A model generated the notes under the pieces. It had not been told where the DNA came from. It saw only the letters and a program-made list of their open reading frames with translations, and ran no database searches. A program made the translations under genes and the position numbers. Shown piece by piece: positions 1 to 6,319 of a stretch of DNA of 7,052 nt. The stretch covers positions 1 through 7,052 of the forward strand of contig CAIWVR010000575.1 in the NCBI GenBank assembly GCA_903916165.1, read 5' to 3'. Position 1 is the first letter of the stretch. Each line of letters starts with the position of its first letter. This DNA comes from an uncultured Hyphomicrobiales bacterium (GTDB taxonomy: Bacteria > Pseudomonadota > Alphaproteobacteria > Rhizobiales > Beijerinckiaceae).

Positions 1-20
1 CGCTCCTCGCAATGACGGCG
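1..20. repeat. Dispersed REP-like repeat, cut by the window edge
   Basis: Bases 2-18 (GCTCCTCGCAATGACGG) are an exact 17-nt match, in the same orientation, to 6296-6312. Only one end of the element is visible here; the rest lies left of the window. It sits about 20 nt beyond the ispE stop codon, a typical place for small dispersed palindromic repeats of alphaproteobacteria. What is seen is the duplicated 17-mer; membership of a genome-wide family is inferred from its resemblance to common repeats of this type. Confidence 0.6.
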
Positions 21-40
21 AATGGATGTTGTCGAACGCG

Positions 41-919
41 CTACCGCAGCACAGTCGCCTTCACCCACCAGTTCGAATGATCGCGACGGATCACCTTGGC
101 CGCCGTTGCGGCCTGACGGCAGGTGTCGAACAGCGCAAAACAGGTGGCGCCCGAACCTGACATGCGCGCCAGCCTGACACCGCGCGCGGCGGCCAGAACT
201 GCGAGACAATGACCGATGACGGGTGCCAGCGCGCTGGCGGCATCCTCCATATCGTTGCGCGCGCCCTTCAGTGCCGCCAGCAATGCGTCGCGTTCGGGTG
301 CGTCGATGATCTGCGGATGCTCGCCGCCATCGAGCGATTGCCCCGGCTGCAGCCCGAGGCCGGCGAAGACGCGCTTGGTCTCCAGCGGCACGCCGGGATT
401 GACCAGCACGCCAAACAGCGGCGGCAGGCGCATCAGCGGTCCAAGGATCTCGCCACGTCCGCGCATCATCCGCGCTTGTGCGCGCAGGCAGACCGGAATG
501 TCCGATCCCGTCTCGCAGGCCGCGGCAAACAGGCGGGGGTCGTCGAGCGACAGATGATTGGCGCGCGCGAGAAGCCGCAGGGCTGCAGCCGCATCCGACG
601 AGCCGCCGCCGACGCCCGCCGCCACCGGCAGGCGCTTGACGAGATGAAAGGCACCGCTGCGCAGGCCCGGAACACGGGCCGCCAGCGCCTGCGCGGCGCG
701 TGCCACGAGATTGTTGTCGTCAGCCCCGGCGGCAAGCGCCGTCGGCCCATCAACGCGCAGAGAGAATGCGTCACCCGGTGCCAGCGACAGAGTGTCCGCG
801 GCACCGGCGAAGACAACCAGACTTTCAATTTCGTGCCAGCCATCGGCGCGGCGACGTGGCACATGCAGCGTCAGATTGACCTTCGCGGGCGCGCGTTCAA
901 GCAGCAGGCCGGGCGCCAT
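41..919 (-). CDS. ispE: 4-diphosphocytidyl-2-C-methyl-D-erythritol kinase (IspE)
   Basis: This 292-aa GHMP-family kinase phosphorylates the 2-hydroxyl of CDP-methylerythritol with ATP, a cytosolic step of the non-mevalonate (MEP) pathway to IPP and DMAPP. Visible family marks in order: the N-terminal substrate motif PAKVNLTLHV (residues 11-20, with Lys13), GWHEIES (27-33), the glycine/serine-rich ATP loop PVAAGVGGGSSDAAAALR (98-115), GSDIPVCL (138-145) whose Asp140 fits the catalytic aspartate, and the C-terminal MSGSGATCFALF (253-264). Length is normal for the family and nothing is missing. The ATG start lies 6 nt after the TPR gene stop, with only a weak GGCGG upstream, so translation is probably coupled to that gene. 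The stop is TAG. Confidence 0.96.
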   Translation of the reverse strand: MAPGLLLERAPAKVNLTLHVPRRRADGWHEIESLVVFAGAADTLSLAPGDAFSLRVDGPTALAAGADDNNLVARAAQALAARVPGLRSGAFHLVKRLPVAAGVGGGSSDAAAALRLLARANHLSLDDPRLFAAACETGSDIPVCLRAQARMMRGRGEILGPLMRLPPLFGVLVNPGVPLETKRVFAGLGLQPGQSLDGGEHPQIIDAPERDALLAALKGARNDMEDAASALAPVIGHCLAVLAAARGVRLARMSGSGATCFALFDTCRQAATAAKVIRRDHSNWWVKATVLR

Positions 920-925
920 GAAAGA

Positions 926-2704
926 TCAGCCGCCGCTCTTCGATTCATCAGCCGACGCTGGCGCGCGCTCGTCGCTCGCCGCCTTGGGTGCCGGCTCGTC
1001 GGGCAAGCCGGCCTCGATCTTGGGCAGGATCTTTTCCAGATCTTCCGGCTCGGGGTTGAGATCGCGCGCGTGGTTCCACTGGAACTTCGCCTCGAGCTTG
1101 CGGCCGACCCGCCAATAGGCGTCGCCCAGATGATCGTTGATCACGGGATCGGCCGGTTTCAGCTCGATGGCCTTTTCCAGCTCCCGCACGGCTTCCGGAT
1201 ATTGGCCGAGGCGGTAATAGGCCCACCCCAGACTGTCAATAATATAGCCATCGGTCGGGCGCAGCTCGACCGCGCGGCGCAGCATCTTGAAGGCCTCGGA
1301 CAGGTTCAGGCCCTGGTCGACCCAGGAATAGCCAAGATAATTGAGCACCAGCGGCTGGTCGGGAAACAGCTCCAGCGCCTTGCGGAAATCAGCCTCCGCC
1401 TGCGCCCAGCGCTTCGAGCGTTCGAAGGCAATGCCACGGAAATAATAGGTCGACCAGTCGCTGCGCGCGCCATCAGACAGCAAGAGCGCGCGCGTGTAGG
1501 TCACGGCGGATTCCGCGAACTGCTTGCGCGAGCGCTGCAGGTTGGCCAGCGCGAGCACAGCCTCGGGATCCTGCGGGCGCTCGTCGACAATGGCCTTGAG
1601 ATGTTTCAGCGCCTCTTCGGTCTTGCCCTCGCCCTCCAGCAGCAGGCCGATCTGCACATCTGAATTGTCGCGCAGGGGCGACGCTTCAGGCACCAGCTCA
1701 TAGACACGGATCGCCTGTTCACCCTGCTTGAGGCGTTCATACACATCAGCCAGCGTGACGATCGCCAGACCCTGCTGCGGATCCATGAACAGCGCAAGGC
1801 GCAGATAGATCATGGCAGCGAGATCGTCGCTCTGGCGACCGCCGACGGAGCCCAGTCCGTACAGGACTTCAGCGGCACCCTTTTCGGCATCGGCGATGAC
1901 GGGCGGAATCGGCTTGCCCCCCGCCAGCGCGGCCATGCCGGCGCGAATGACGGGATGGCGCGGCAGCAATTTGTCGAAAGCCTCATAGGCGCGCTTGGCC
2001 TCGGGCAGATCGCCGCTGCGCGCCATGATGCGGGCATAGGCATCGACAATGTGCAGCGTCGTCTTCTCGGCCTCATAGATGATCTTGATGCGCTTCACCG
2101 CCTCGGCCTTCTGGCCGTTGAGGTCGAACATCAAAGCCGCATGATAATCGCGGAACAGGCCAAAACGGTCATCACGCAGCTTGTCGATCGTCTCGATCGC
2201 ACGCTTGGGATCATTGGCACCGATATAGGTCCAGCCCGACAGCAGGGTCGCCGTAATGTCGCGCTGACGTCCGCCGCCGCCGTTGGAGAAGGACGTCCGC
2301 GCGGCCTGATAGCGCTTGGCCTTCATGGCCTTGGTGCCAAGCACAAGATGGGCGAGGCCGTTTTTGGTGTCGCGCTTGATCACGCGGTCAGCGAGAAGAC
2401 CTGCATCATTCATATTGCCATTGGCCAGTGCCGCAACAAAGGCGCGTTCCAGCAATTCGCCATTGCGTGGATCGAACCGCAGCGCCTCGCGGAAATAGGC
2501 TGCGGCCGCCGCTGTGTCGCGCTGGGCACCGGCCGAGAGGGCGGAGAGATAATTGCCCGCTGACGTTGTCGAAATTTCGATGGTCGCGGGCGGCAGGGGC
2601 GACCGCGCCTGCGCGCTCGCGCCCGGCGTCCACAGCAGGGCCGCCAACGCGACCCCCGTGAGAGGGGAGCGGAGCAAGCGGGCCTGTCTGAAATTATGCG
2701 GCAC
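926..2704 (-). CDS. Exported tetratricopeptide-repeat protein
   Basis: This 592-aa protein starts with a signal-peptide-like segment: basic residues (8-12), a hydrophobic core near 16-25 and an ASA-QA cleavage-like site near residues 29-33. It is therefore probably periplasmic or membrane-anchored. Most of the rest is helical TPR units: AAAYFREALRFDPRN (67-81), RAYEAFDKLLPRHP (238-251), AIRVYELVPEASP (331-343), and the best conserved run at 434-550, including FRKALELFPDQP, LRRAVELRPTDG, LEKAIELKPADP and WNHARDLNPEPE. The tail (568-592) is Ala/Pro/Ser/acidic and looks disordered. A GGGG insertion (142-145) interrupts an N-terminal repeat. The start is GTG; no ATG, GTG or TTG lies upstream before the in-frame stop, and the ribosome site is weak (AGAAAGA, about 8 nt upstream). 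TPR domains are protein-binding scaffolds; the partner is unknown. A TPR gene directly before ispE is, to my knowledge, common in alphaproteobacteria. Confidence 0.88.
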   Translation of the reverse strand: MPHNFRQARLLRSPLTGVALAALLWTPGASAQARSPLPPATIEISTTSAGNYLSALSAGAQRDTAAAAAYFREALRFDPRNGELLERAFVAALANGNMNDAGLLADRVIKRDTKNGLAHLVLGTKAMKAKRYQAARTSFSNGGGGRQRDITATLLSGWTYIGANDPKRAIETIDKLRDDRFGLFRDYHAALMFDLNGQKAEAVKRIKIIYEAEKTTLHIVDAYARIMARSGDLPEAKRAYEAFDKLLPRHPVIRAGMAALAGGKPIPPVIADAEKGAAEVLYGLGSVGGRQSDDLAAMIYLRLALFMDPQQGLAIVTLADVYERLKQGEQAIRVYELVPEASPLRDNSDVQIGLLLEGEGKTEEALKHLKAIVDERPQDPEAVLALANLQRSRKQFAESAVTYTRALLLSDGARSDWSTYYFRGIAFERSKRWAQAEADFRKALELFPDQPLVLNYLGYSWVDQGLNLSEAFKMLRRAVELRPTDGYIIDSLGWAYYRLGQYPEAVRELEKAIELKPADPVINDHLGDAYWRVGRKLEAKFQWNHARDLNPEPEDLEKILPKIEAGLPDEPAPKAASDERAPASADESKSGG

Positions 2705-2808
2705 GGGCAGGTCTTTCTGAGGATCGCCTGATGCGGCGCGTCCGGAACTGGAACAGCTCCGAAGCAGCGTGCAAATGAAGCTTGGAACATGGCCGTTTTG
2801 AGCCGACT

Positions 2809-2824
2809 CGGCAAGAGCTTGCCG
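2809..2824 (-). terminator. Short hairpin downstream of nadB, possible weak terminator
   Basis: CGGCAA and TTGCCG form a perfect 6-bp stem with a 4-nt loop, 26 nt beyond the nadB stop codon in the 146-bp gap before the TPR gene. No run of U follows on the minus strand, so a classical Rho-independent terminator is not supported. It could weakly punctuate the nad genes from TPR-ispE, stabilise the nadB mRNA end, or be chance. The rest of the gap (2705-2850) shows no convincing promoter or gene. Confidence 0.3.
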
Positions 2825-2850
2825 GGCGTGCGCGCAAGACGGGGTGGCGC

Positions 2851-4395
2851 TCAGAGGCCGGACGCGATGCGCCGCGCTTCACGCAGCGTCAAACGTGAGC
2901 GCCGCGCCTGGCCTTCGTCGGTATGCGGAAAATCGATGCGGAAATGTCCGCCCCGGCTTTCCTCCCGCGCCAGCGCGGCGGCGCCGATGAGAAGCGCGGT
3001 CGCGCACATATTCTTGATCAGCTGGTCGCGGGCTTCCTGCTCAATGGCGGCGATCACGCCAAGTGCACGGCGCAGACCGGCGCTATCGCGCAGCACACCG
3101 CATCCGCTCGTCATCGTGTCGCGCAATCGTTCCTCGAGATGGGGCTGCGCCAGAAAAGGCGTTTGCGGGACAGGACTGCGCAGGAAGGATTCAACCAGCC
3201 CGATGTCGAAAGTCTGCTCGTCGCGCGCCGACAGGTCGTCTGCCACGCGGGCCGCGAAGACGACAGCTTCCAGCAGAGAATTGGACGCGAGGCGGTTGGC
3301 ACCATGCACGCCGGTCGCGGCGACCTCGCCAATGGCCCACAGACCACCCAGCGACGTGCGCCCGCGCGCATCCGTCCAAACACCGCCCATGTGATAATGC
3401 TCCGCAGGGCAGACCGGAACGAGGTCCATCGCCGGATCGAGCCCCGCCGACAGACAGATTTCGGCAACGGTCGGAAAATGATCGCCGAATCGGACACCCG
3501 GATGGACACGCCCGTCCAGAAAGGCACCCCGTCCTTCCTGGATCTCGACAAAAATGCCCCGTGCGACAATGTCGCGCGGGGCCAGTTCGGCATCGGGATG
3601 GAGGTCGACCATGAAACGATGGCCGGCACGATTGACGAGGATCGCGCCCTCGCCCCGCAAAGCTTCCGTCGCCAGAGGCGCGGGATCGCGGCCGATGTCG
3701 ATGGCGGTCGGGTGGAACTGCACGAATTCAGCATCGGCAACGATGGCACCGGCGCGCGCCGCCATGGCGAGGCCGAGCCCGCGCGCTTCAGCGGGATTGG
3801 TGGTGACACGATAGAGATGGCCAATGCCGCCGGTCGCCAGGATGATCGCGCTGGCGGCAAGCTTGTCCCGTCGGCCTTCGGCATCACGCAACATCACGCC
3901 GATCACGCGGCCATTATGGGTGATGAGATCTTCCACCGTGCGGTCTTCCAGGACCTCGATGGAGGGCGTCTCGCGCACGCGCGAGATCAGCGCCTGCATG
4001 ATGGCCTTGCCAGCCACGTCGCCCTGCACGCGCACAACACGACGCTCGCCATGGGCGGCCTCGCGTGATTGCGCGAGACGGCCTTCGAGATCGCGGTCGA
4101 ACGGAACGCCATAGGCCAAGAGCTCGTCGATGCGGGCACCGGCCTCCAACGCCATGCCCAACACGATCTCGCGGTCGCAGATCCCGACACCGGCGAGCAG
4201 CGTGTCGCGCGTGTATTTTTCGGGCGTGTCGCCCTCACTGATGGCCGCAGCGATCTCGCCTTGCGCCCAGGCGGACGAGGCCCCCGCCCCGAGCGGCACC
4301 GGTGCGACAATGGTGACCCGCTTGGGCGCGAGTTTGAGCGCGCAAAAGAGCCCGGCAAGGCCGCCGCCGACGATGAGGATGTCAGAACTGGGCAT
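2851..4395 (-). CDS. nadB: L-aspartate oxidase (NadB)
   Basis: This 514-aa flavoenzyme of the succinate dehydrogenase/fumarate reductase flavoprotein superfamily oxidises L-aspartate to iminoaspartate, which NadA uses in de novo NAD synthesis. Visible: the N-terminal FAD dinucleotide fold DILIVGGGLAGLFCALKL (5-22); the flavin-binding SSAWAQGEIAAAISEGDT (40-57) and DTLLAGVGICD (64-74); ILATGGIGHLYRVTTNP (185-201); FVQFHPTAI (224-232); EALRGEGAILVN (244-255); the active-site APRDIVARGI (272-281); AEHYHMGGVWTD (331-342), with the substrate-binding His region; and GLWAIGEVAATGVHGANRLASNSLLEA (350-377), split here only by family blocks. The C-terminal helical part (about 420-514) is present but short. 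ATG start; ribosome site weak (AGGA, about 12 nt upstream), but only this start keeps the FAD motif at the N-terminus. It lies 163 bp after nadA; nadC does not follow. Confidence 0.96.
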   Translation of the reverse strand: MPSSDILIVGGGLAGLFCALKLAPKRVTIVAPVPLGAGASSAWAQGEIAAAISEGDTPEKYTRDTLLAGVGICDREIVLGMALEAGARIDELLAYGVPFDRDLEGRLAQSREAAHGERRVVRVQGDVAGKAIMQALISRVRETPSIEVLEDRTVEDLITHNGRVIGVMLRDAEGRRDKLAASAIILATGGIGHLYRVTTNPAEARGLGLAMAARAGAIVADAEFVQFHPTAIDIGRDPAPLATEALRGEGAILVNRAGHRFMVDLHPDAELAPRDIVARGIFVEIQEGRGAFLDGRVHPGVRFGDHFPTVAEICLSAGLDPAMDLVPVCPAEHYHMGGVWTDARGRTSLGGLWAIGEVAATGVHGANRLASNSLLEAVVFAARVADDLSARDEQTFDIGLVESFLRSPVPQTPFLAQPHLEERLRDTMTSGCGVLRDSAGLRRALGVIAAIEQEARDQLIKNMCATALLIGAAALAREESRGGHFRIDFPHTDEGQARRSRLTLREARRIASGL

Positions 4396-4510
4396 GTCGG
4401 GCTTTGATCCTGTCTCTCTGTTCGTCAGTGCAAGCCAAGCGAGGCACCCCAGAAGCCATATGTGCAGCTCCGGAGTGCTTCATCGCCTCACGGCTCCGCG
4501 CTGACGGTGC

Positions 4511-4558
4511 CGGGGCGTCGTCGCATCGTCCCATGACGACCGATTTCGACCCGCCCCG
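4511..4558 (-). other. Imperfect two-part hairpin just after nadA stop
   Basis: In the 163-bp gap between nadA and nadB, CGGGGC (4511-4516) can pair with GCCCCG (4553-4558), and the adjacent GTCGTC (4517-4522) with GACGAC (4535-4540). This leaves a 12-nt loop and a 12-nt one-sided bulge (4541-4552). In the minus-strand transcript it begins immediately after the nadA stop. No U-tract follows, so I read it as possible mRNA-end protection or attenuation between the two genes rather than a terminator. In a GC-rich genome chance is a real alternative. The rest of the gap (4396-4510) shows no gene and no copy of the nadA operator palindrome. Confidence 0.3.
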
Positions 4559-5650
4559 TCAACCAAGATCGATCATCCGCTGCACGCTACGGCGCGCGCG
4601 CGCCGCCAGCGCCAGGTCGACCGTGACTTCCTCGCGCAGATAAACGAGACTTTCCAATATCTTAGGCAATGTGATGCGCTTCATGTGCGGGCACAGGTTA
4701 CACGGCCGCACGAAATCCACGCCCGGCGTTTCGGATGCGACATTGTCCGCCATCGAGCATTCGGTAACCAGCAGCACGCGACGCGGCAGGTTCTTCTTCA
4801 CATAATCGATCATCGCCGCCGTCGACCCGGCAAAGTCGGCGACCTCCACCACTTCGCGCGGACATTCGGGATGGGCGATGATCTTCAGGTCCGGATCGCC
4901 CTCGCGATAGGATGCGATCTCGGCAGCCGTAAAGCGCTCATGCACCTCGCAGGCACCCGTCCAGGCAATGATCTTCACCTTGGTCTGCGCTGCGACATTC
5001 TGCGCAAGATAGCGATCCGGCAGGAAGATCACGCGATCGACGCCGAGGCTCTCGACCACTTTCACCGCATTGGACGAGGTGCAGCAAATGTCCACCTCCG
5101 CCTTCACTTCGGCGGAGGTGTTCACATAGGCGACGACCGGAACGCCGGGATATTTCGCACGCAGCGCACGCACGTCGGCACCCGTGATGCTCTCGGCCAG
5201 CGAGCAGCCTGCCTTCGCATCGGGAATCAGGATGGTCTTGTTCGGGTTCAGCAGCTTCGACGTCTCCGCCATGAAGTGCACGCCGCCCTGGACGATGATG
5301 TCGGCTGTCGATTCGCCCGCGAGACGCGCGAGCTGCAGCGAATCGCCGACCACATCCGCCACGCAATTGTAGATCTCGGGCGTCTGGTAATTATGCGCGA
5401 GAATGACCGCATTGCGCTGGCGCTTGAGATCATTGATGGCCTTCACATAGGGCGCATGGAAGGGCCACTCGACCGGCGGGATGACGCGCTTCACCTTCTC
5501 GTAAAGATGCGCGGTTTCGCGCTCCACTTCGGGCGTCCAGCTGAGGTCGGGCATGGGCACGACACCATAACGGAGCGCCGCATCGGAGAGGCCGACAGGC
5601 GGCAGGGTCACCGCGCTCGTGGTGAAATCAGTCCGGGGCTGCGCCTGCAT
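4559..5650 (-). CDS. nadA: Quinolinate synthase (NadA), [4Fe-4S] enzyme
   Basis: This 363-aa protein condenses iminoaspartate (from NadB) with dihydroxyacetone phosphate to quinolinate, the committed step of de novo NAD synthesis. Visible: [15 protein letters not shown] (79-93), with the active-site His86 region; VGDSLQLAR (101-109); [15 protein letters not shown] (122-136); AGCSLAESI (147-155), with Cys149; [20 protein letters not shown] (175-194); [10 protein letters not shown] (231-240), with Cys234; HPECPREV (260-267); and [10 protein letters not shown] (316-325), with Cys317 and Cys320. Cys149, Cys234 and one of the last pair fit the three iron-sulfur cluster ligands of the family. The open frame runs 76 codons further upstream, but that part holds the operators and is not NadA-like. 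I place the start at the ATG at 5650 because GGAGGT lies just before it. TGA stop. Confidence 0.96.
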   Translation of the reverse strand: MQAQPRTDFTTSAVTLPPVGLSDAALRYGVVPMPDLSWTPEVERETAHLYEKVKRVIPPVEWPFHAPYVKAINDLKRQRNAVILAHNYQTPEIYNCVADVVGDSLQLARLAGESTADIIVQGGVHFMAETSKLLNPNKTILIPDAKAGCSLAESITGADVRALRAKYPGVPVVAYVNTSAEVKAEVDICCTSSNAVKVVESLGVDRVIFLPDRYLAQNVAAQTKVKIIAWTGACEVHERFTAAEIASYREGDPDLKIIAHPECPREVVEVADFAGSTAAMIDYVKKNLPRRVLLVTECSMADNVASETPGVDFVRPCNLCPHMKRITLPKILESLVYLREEVTVDLALAARARRSVQRMIDLG

Positions 5651-5654
5651 GGAG

Positions 5655-5660
5655 ACCTCC
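5655..5660 (-). promoter_or_regulatory. nadA ribosome binding site
   Basis: On the minus strand GGAGGT lies 4 nt before the ATG at 5650. It is the only strong Shine-Dalgarno sequence among the candidate nadA starts and decides the start against the longer open frame reaching to 5878. Confidence 0.8.
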
Positions 5661-5664
5661 ACAC

Positions 5665-5685
5665 TTATGCTCGATATGAGTATAA
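5665..5685. promoter_or_regulatory. nadA-proximal operator palindrome (candidate NAD-repressor site)
   Basis: The half-sites TTATGCTC (5665-5672) and GAGTATAA (5678-5685) are inverted repeats separated by 5 nt, with one mismatch in 8. The palindrome ends 4 nt upstream of the nadA Shine-Dalgarno sequence. Read on the minus strand it contains TATACT (5684-5679), a plausible -10 box that would start transcription near 5672 and give a leader of about 22 nt. No canonical -35 is visible. A bound protein would cover promoter and start region, so repression is the natural reading. The best guess for the regulator is NadQ, the NAD-metabolism repressor predicted in Rhizobiales; NrtR or another factor is possible. 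Confidence 0.65.
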
Positions 5686-5751
5686 TTAGATCCGTAAAAA
5701 TCGCCCGGGCGCGAGCCGAGGCGCGGACGGCCTTTCGACCTTGGATCATTG

Positions 5752-5772
5752 ATATACTCTCTCCGAGCATAA
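5752..5772. promoter_or_regulatory. Distal operator palindrome, second copy in inverted orientation
   Basis: ATATACTC (5752-5759) and GAGCATAA (5765-5772) flank a 5-nt spacer. Read on the minus strand its half-sites match those of the nadA-proximal palindrome at 15 of 16 positions, while the spacers differ, as expected for a true protein-binding site. The centres are 87 bp apart. On the plus strand it contains TATACT (5753-5758), a possible -10 box for the divergent membrane-protein gene, with a start near 5765; no clear -35 is seen. It could serve that gene, co-operate with the proximal site by looping, or both. Confidence 0.6.
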
Positions 5773-5836
5773 ACCTAGCGTTCTTTTGGTACCTTCCCTG
5801 CGCGTCGGCACCGGGAACGGATAAAAATTGCGTGTG

Positions 5837-5885
5837 GGGCAAGACTTGCCCTTGTCTCAGGCCAGGCAATCGGGGCAAGACAAGG
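5837..5885 (+). other. Leader inverted repeats upstream of the small membrane-protein gene
   Basis: GGGCAAG and CTTGCCC form a perfect palindrome around one central base (5837-5851). Overlapping it, CCTTGTCT (5850-5857) can pair with AGACAAGG (5878-5885), ending 2 nt before the ATG at 5888. The decamer GGGGCAAGAC occurs twice (5836-5845 and 5872-5881), so CTTGCCC could pair with either copy, giving mutually exclusive folds. If the gene starts at 5888 this lies in its untranslated leader and could control initiation; if it starts at 5828 these bases are coding. Function is inferred only. Confidence 0.35.
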
Positions 5886-5887
5886 CC

Positions 5888-6247
5888 ATGTTGTTCGTCA
5901 CCGTCGCTTTCTTCATGGCCACGCTGTTCATCGGCGGAGCCCAGACCGTTCAGGGGCAGGTCCCTCAGGGCCTGTCATTCATGGCCGCTGGCCTGTTCGC
6001 CTTCTGGGCCGGATCGTCGCTGAAACTCGCGGTCTTCGCGCCCTCGGCACCGCCGCGCCGCGTCGGTGTCATCATGGCTGTGGTCTTGATCGCCACCGCC
6101 CTGGCGGTGACGCTGCTCTCGGGCGTGCATTTCGACGCCTACGGCCACGACATGCCAGGCTATGCCTGGGTGCTCGCCGGCTTGATCGGCGGGATTATGG
6201 GCACCAAGCGGCGGCGCTACATCGTGCCGCCCGAAGCGCAGGCCTGA
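5888..6247 (+). CDS. Small predicted inner-membrane protein of unknown function
   Basis: I do not recognise the family. From the ATG at 5888 it is 119 aa and strongly hydrophobic, with four likely membrane segments: about 1-18, 28-51, 58-80 and 91-105. These are separated by short links: a polar loop TVQGQVPQG (20-28), APPRR (54-58), a histidine/aspartate loop [11 protein letters not shown] (81-91), and a basic C-terminus [14 protein letters not shown]. The positive-inside rule puts the C-terminal basic cluster in the cytoplasm. The start is uncertain: the frame continues upstream through GTG 5834 and TTG 5828, adding a hydrophilic 20-residue leader; none of these starts has a good ribosome site. 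I prefer 5888 because the membrane segment begins there. It is divergent from nadA and shares its operator region, so a link to NAD or precursor metabolism is possible but unproven. TGA stop. Confidence 0.72.
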   Translation: MLFVTVAFFMATLFIGGAQTVQGQVPQGLSFMAAGLFAFWAGSSLKLAVFAPSAPPRRVGVIMAVVLIATALAVTLLSGVHFDAYGHDMPGYAWVLAGLIGGIMGTKRRRYIVPPEAQA

Positions 6248-6270
6248 CGGCGAGCACAGCGCGCATCGTA

Positions 6271-6313
6271 AAGATGGATTGCCGCGTCGCCTTCGGCTCC
6301 TCGCAATGACGGG
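6271..6313. repeat. Dispersed REP-like palindromic repeat between convergent genes
   Basis: The core begins with ATTGC (6278-6282) and closes with GCAAT (6303-6307), with a short GCC-TTC-GGC hairpin (6289-6297) inside. Bases 6296-6312 repeat exactly at window positions 2-18. Conceptual translation on the minus strand gives RHCEEPKATRQSI, close to the HCEERSDEAIQ-type peptide often mis-annotated from this kind of alphaproteobacterial repeat. It lies between the stop codons of the membrane protein and the hydrolase and may help terminate or protect both transcripts. Confidence 0.7.
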
Positions 6314-6319
6314 GCTGAA

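Noticed and set aside
209..1663. A 484-codon open frame on the plus strand opposite ispE and the TPR gene
   Set aside because: It spans two well-supported minus-strand genes and their junction, its translation is Arg/Gln/Ala-rich with no recognisable domain, and long antisense frames are expected in GC-rich DNA.
2271..2285. Short CCG trinucleotide run coding for GGGG in the TPR protein
   Set aside because: Only four units and in frame; could slip, but there is no sign of phase variation or disruption.
2923..4068. A 381-codon plus-strand open frame opposite nadB
   Set aside because: It lies wholly inside nadB, whose motifs are unambiguous, and its translation looks like a shadow of nadB codon bias with no domain features.
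5749..5754. TTGATA as a -35 box for the divergent plus-strand gene
   Set aside because: No acceptable -10 hexamer lies 16-18 nt downstream; the TATACT inside the operator overlaps it instead.
5651..5878. Extending NadA upstream to the first in-frame start at 5878
   Set aside because: The extra 76 residues are unlike NadA, cover both operator palindromes and lack a ribosome site, whereas GGAGGT precedes the ATG at 5650.
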